Source of the DNA: Silurus meridionalis
Taxonomy: Eukaryota > Chordata > Actinopteri > Siluriformes > Siluridae
Direction: 5' to 3'
NCBI RefSeq assembly: GCF_014805685.1
Contig: NC_060893.1
Span: 14,663,773 to 14,727,772, forward strand
DNA: 64,000 nucleotides
The position numbers were made by a program, and so were the translations under genes. This document shows positions 61,307-64,000 of this stretch, one piece after another. A model generated the notes under the pieces. That model was given only the letters and a program-made list of their open reading frames with translations, was not told where the DNA came from and made no database searches. Position 1 is the first letter of the stretch. Each line of letters begins with the position of its first letter.

Positions 61307-61870
61307 TACTCAACAAGAACTCTGACGTAATCCGTGGCAATGTGCAATTTGCAGACAATTTTCTGCTTTTTTTGTTTGTGATTAGAAGGTGCTGGAACAG
61401 GAATCTAATTTTTTACGAAACAATTCCTTACAGTGTGGATGTCCCTTTATAGTGAGAGGTGCAAAGTAACTAACAAGGATAAGGATTAACTGAGAAGATA
61501 TACTTCTGTCCTGGGAAAATGTAGTTGAATGCATGTTGTTCTTGCTAGCAGTTCTTCATATTCTGATCTCCTCCGAAACGACTGTCCTTGACTCTTGCAA
61601 GCCATGTATCTCTTTCATCGCGCATGCTTCCTTTGCTCCTCGTTGTTATTTTTAGCATCCACCTGAAGTCACCCAAACTGCTACCTTCCATCATTATTTC
61701 AGTCTTGTTTGTCTGTGTTGATGAACAAAACAGCAAGAGTAAGGACTGGAAGGATACGAACATGTACGTGTGAGGGAGGGAGGCAGGACGTAAAGGACCA
61801 TCACAAAAATGATGCCAGATACAAAGCTATGATCCTCTACTTTTTTAACTTTGTGCAAATTGTCCTGTTT

Positions 61871-62107
61871 TCATTTGTGGTTGACGTAGTCTTCTGTGGG
61901 ATGCCATGAGGGAGGGAGTTTGCTGGGAAGTGTGATAAGACGCTTGTGGACATTGGCATGTTCCTGGCCTTTTTTCTTCTCTGTCTGCGGCCTGAACTTC
62001 CTCGATCTCAGGATAGCTGGGATTCCTCTCCGTAGTCTCTGGGCCGCGTTCTGTTGCCAGAGTCCATATTTGGGATATCTTATAGTCACATGCTTTCTTG
62101 GGACATC
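61871..62107 (-). CDS. igf2: igf2 last coding exon (E peptide of pro-IGF-II)
   Basis: 78 codons plus stop TGA/TAA-type end at 61871, encoding most of the C-terminal E peptide that is cleaved from the secreted growth factor precursor. The exon begins GATGTCCCAAGA after a clean ...TCACTACAG acceptor, phase 0. It reads DVPRKHVTIRYPKYGLWQQN, then AAQRLRRGIPAILRSRKF and later LITLPSKLPPSWHPTEDYVN. The RLRRG(I/V/L)PA(I/L)LR(A/S)R core and the LITLPSKLPP motif are diagnostic of fish IGF-II. The basic RLRR and RSRK sites are potential proprotein convertase targets. The frame is intact. The upstream partner exon is at 62597-62778 across a 489 bp intron. The choice between teleost paralogues igf2a and igf2b cannot be settled from these exons, though the mrpl23 linkage may help. 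Confidence 0.97.
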   Translation of the reverse strand, partial: DVPRKHVTIRYPKYGLWQQNAAQRLRRGIPAILRSRKFRPQTEKKKGQEHANVHKRLITLPSKLPPSWHPTEDYVNHK

Positions 62108-62596
62108 CTGTAGTGAGATACAAAAAATAATCATGATAGTGGGGGTGTTTCTTATTGCGTGCATGTCAACAATTCCACAAACTAGACTTATAAAAAGGCA
62201 CCACCGCTTCTGAGCAAGTTCAGATAGAAATCAAGAGATCTTTCTAAATGCTTCTCTTCCTCAATAGACAAGAAAATTCATGTAGGAACTTTAAACTCTG
62301 ACAAAGAACAAATAATAGTGAGCTCCACTGTGACAGCAAAATATAAATAAACTAGTATTAGTTGTATGTGTACTGAATCATATATCATACTGTATTTCCT
62401 TAAAAAAACTTGATTTGAGTCATTAGTTCAGAGGTAAACAATCCCTTGAAATGACCTCTATTTCAGGTCTTGTGTCATTTTCCACTTTGTCAGCTCTTTT
62501 AAAAGAACACATGCTTACAGTTTCTGTACAAACACTTTACTGTAGATGCTGAGTGTGATAAAAGAGAAGTGTTGTTTTCCATGGTGGCTTGCATAC
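62108..62596 (-). other. igf2: igf2 intron between the last two coding exons
   Basis: A 489 bp phase-0 intron with donor CAG|GTATGC at 62596-62591 and acceptor CTACAG ending at 62108. It is AT-rich. I looked here for a miR-483-like hairpin, because that microRNA lies in an IGF2 intron in mammals, and saw none. Confidence 0.9.
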
Positions 62597-62778
62597 CTGT
62601 TTTAATGCTGGCATCATAGAGATGACCTGTAGAGAAGTGGCAGAGACGTCCCTTTCTGACTTGGCTGGCTTGGCACAGTATTGTTCCAACAGTGCAAGAT
62701 CACAACTCCTAAAACAACACTCTTCTACAATGCCACGGCTTTGAGAACGCCGGCTGTTCGCCCTGCTTATTGGTCTAC
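62597..62778 (-). CDS. igf2: igf2 coding exon: C, A and D domains of IGF-II
   Basis: A 182 bp exon encoding the second half of mature insulin-like growth factor II, a secreted ligand of the IGF1 and insulin receptors. It starts with two bases of a split Ser codon (phase 1, as in other vertebrate IGF2 genes). Residues 1-14 are the C domain ([14 protein letters not shown]). Residues 15-35 are the A domain ([20 protein letters not shown] then A), with cysteines at 20, 21, 25 and 34 matching the A6, A7, A11 and A20 positions of the insulin fold. Residues 36-41 are the D domain (KPAKSE). The E peptide begins at Arg42 ([19 protein letters not shown]). The acceptor is GTCCGCAG at 62786-62779 and the donor CAG|GTATGC follows. 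The exon for signal peptide and B domain was not found up to 64000, so it lies outside the window. Confidence 0.98.
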
Positions 62779-63582
62779 CTGCGGACACAAACAATATAGA
62801 TAAATTAGCTGATAGTCTAGAAGGGAATACTTATCTAATCTGAATGCTTAATAATGTAATTAATGTTGAACAGAAGCTCAGACCTGTAAACATGTGACAG
62901 TGGTCTCACACACAGTGTAACAGTCACAATTAAATACAGAGGTTAGACGCAAACAAATAACTCTGTTTGATCTTCTGCTTGTCCGAGCTAATCTTGTTAG
63001 AGTGTCTAATTGAGCCATTTGAAATTCCTCTGCATGAAAATATAAACACCCGTGACAGTTCCACTTAAGAATAAAAGGAAGGCTTGGGGCAAAACATGAT
63101 CAGGTTGAATGCCAGAATCCTGTTGTGATGAGTAAATATAAAAAAATGCCAGATATCTTTTGACCTTGTCTCTTGCTATCTCAGCAAACAGAGAAAAACA
63201 GATAAAGAGTGAGCACAAAAGGTGAGGGGGGCAGGATGGATTAGGAAAAACCAACATTAAAGAGAGGGAAGTGACACGTGACAAAGAGGAGCAGGAAATC
63301 TGATAAGATGTACCCTCGATAATTAGTTTCCGTCTTTTCGGCATTCCAAAGGGATAATAGATAGGAATTGATAGTAGGACAGGAAACATGACTGAGGGAA
63401 AGTGGAACTGGATGAAGGGGAATATACTGTCCTGGCCTAAATTGGATAATGATCTCTTTGGGCAGTTGAGCTTCTGTGGCCAAAAGAACACAATGGTCTG
63501 TTTTGTCAATGCATGTGTGAGAAAAAAGAAATTGATAATGTGTTTGACTTTTTAAGGCCGAAGGGCATAGTAGAAAAATTTG

Positions 63583-63597
63583 TTCTTTCTTTCTTTC

Positions 63598-63679
<82 letters not shown>
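63583..63679. repeat. (TTTC)n-(CT)n-(TA)n compound microsatellite
   Basis: Three simple repeats run together, about 97 bp in all, inside the igf2 intron. The IYIYIY/RERERE frames across it are artefacts. Confidence 0.97.
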
Positions 63680-63681
<2 letters not shown>

Positions 63682-63683
<2 letters not shown>

Positions 63684-63840
63684 TCAAGAGTCAGGAAGCT
63701 TTTATTGTCATTTGAACCATATATAGCTGACGCATTAGTGAAATGAAACAACGTTCCTCCTGAACCCTGGTGCTACATACAACAACAATCACATAAAACA
63801 CAGGGCTAAGGACTAGTGTCCTCGCCGCATAAAGTGCACA
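63682..63840 (+). repeat. Dispersed fish repeat in the igf2 intron
   Basis: Contains GGAAGCTTTTATTGTCATTT and CATATATAGCTGACGCATTA, then AAATGAAACAACGTTCCTCC and GGTGCTACATACAACAACAA. I recognise this as the start of a common interspersed repeat of fish genomes. It is bracketed by two TA microsatellites (ending at 63679 and beginning at 63843), so it may have inserted into, or spread together with, a TA tract. Confidence 0.5.
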
Positions 63841-63842
63841 TC

Positions 63843-63869
63843 TATATATATATATATATATATATATAT
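63843..63869. repeat. (TA)n tract
   Basis: About 27 bp of TA, flanking the dispersed repeat to its left. Confidence 0.9.
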
Positions 63870-64000
63870 CACATTACTAACTGTCATCAAAGTTTTGTAT
63901 TTATACTTCAACCTCTGCCAGTAACATGTGTAGCCTGGGAACACTACTGAAGAGGTGAACGGAATGTCACTTGGGTGCGATTACTTTCTCTCTCGGAATG

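Larger units (their letters stand above)
60700..61870 (-). other. igf2: Probable igf2 3'UTR
   Basis: Lies immediately downstream of the igf2 stop codon on the minus strand. It is largely unique, with a richer block at 60905-61140. Two minus-strand AATAAA signals are visible, at 61301-61306 (about 570 nt after the stop) and 60707-60712 (about 1160 nt after). The left limit given is the distal one. IGF2 transcripts in vertebrates commonly carry long 3'UTRs. The true end is unknown, and open frames in this stretch show no domain. Confidence 0.5.
62779..64000 (-). other. igf2: igf2 upstream intron, partial
   Basis: At least 1.2 kb of the intron separating the B-domain exon (outside) from the C/A-domain exon. 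I searched the minus strand for the CGGELVDALQFVC-type B-domain block and did not see it. The intron carries simple repeats and one dispersed repeat, listed separately. Confidence 0.8.

Noticed and set aside
61545..61763. 72-codon minus-strand open frame downstream of igf2
   Set aside because: Lies in the igf2 3'UTR, has no known domain and no splice logic.
62108..62596. Search for miR-483-like hairpin in the igf2 intron
   Set aside because: No GC-rich hairpin or seed-like sequence seen. The microRNA may lie in another intron or be absent.

Overview
The window is vertebrate, almost certainly teleost, nuclear DNA. It is AT-rich and full of long dinucleotide and tetranucleotide microsatellites. 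It also carries fish-type mobile DNA: RTE-clade LINEs ending in a TTC-rich/GGGGTCGCCACAGCGGATC tail, several Tc1-like relics and short hAT-like elements. An otophysan (carp, catfish or characin relative) fits the repeat types, but the species cannot be fixed from sequence alone.

Only two host genes can be supported, one at each end, pointing toward each other. At the left, on the plus strand, is the last coding exon of mrpl23 (5313-5477; mitochondrial ribosomal protein uL23m), with a 3'UTR ending near an ATTAAA signal at 5870. Its earlier exons were not found and probably lie left of the window. At the right, on the minus strand, are the last two coding exons of igf2 (62597-62778 and 61871-62107), encoding the C, A and D domains and the E peptide of pro-IGF-II. 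The signal peptide and B-domain exons lie beyond 64000. Order and orientation, mrpl23(+) then igf2(-), match the mammalian chromosome segment in which H19 sits between the two genes. Here the ~55 kb between them holds no recognisable protein gene and nothing I can identify as H19.

The interval from left to right: a TIR element with CCGTA ends (5978-6741); AT-rich DNA with a Tc1-like 3' fragment (8.6-8.9 kb); a richer unique patch with a perfect MEF2 consensus (9.9-10.2 kb); a second enhancer-like unique patch (12.06-12.9 kb); a ~70 bp RTE-derived mini-element with a 10 bp target duplication (13.5 kb); a ~230 bp TA tract (19.9-20.2 kb); a patch with two nuclear-receptor-type palindromes (25.3 kb); Tc1-like relics at 19, 23.5, 28, 31.6 and 38.6 kb; a broken RTE LINE on the minus strand (33.7-36.2 kb) followed by a tetranucleotide array; a 1.28 kb TIR element (39.0-40.3 kb); a second broken RTE LINE on the plus strand (44.6-48.5 kb), itself split by a 1.0 kb hAT-like insertion with an 8 bp duplication; and another enhancer-like patch (51.6-51.8 kb). 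Past this lie more microsatellites, SINE-like repeats and the igf2 3'UTR.

The two genes do not form a pathway: one is a housekeeping ribosomal protein, the other a growth factor. The main biological interest is the intervening DNA as the likely regulatory landscape of igf2, and the nested transposon history that can be read from target duplications. Enhancer calls are inference from base composition and motifs only.
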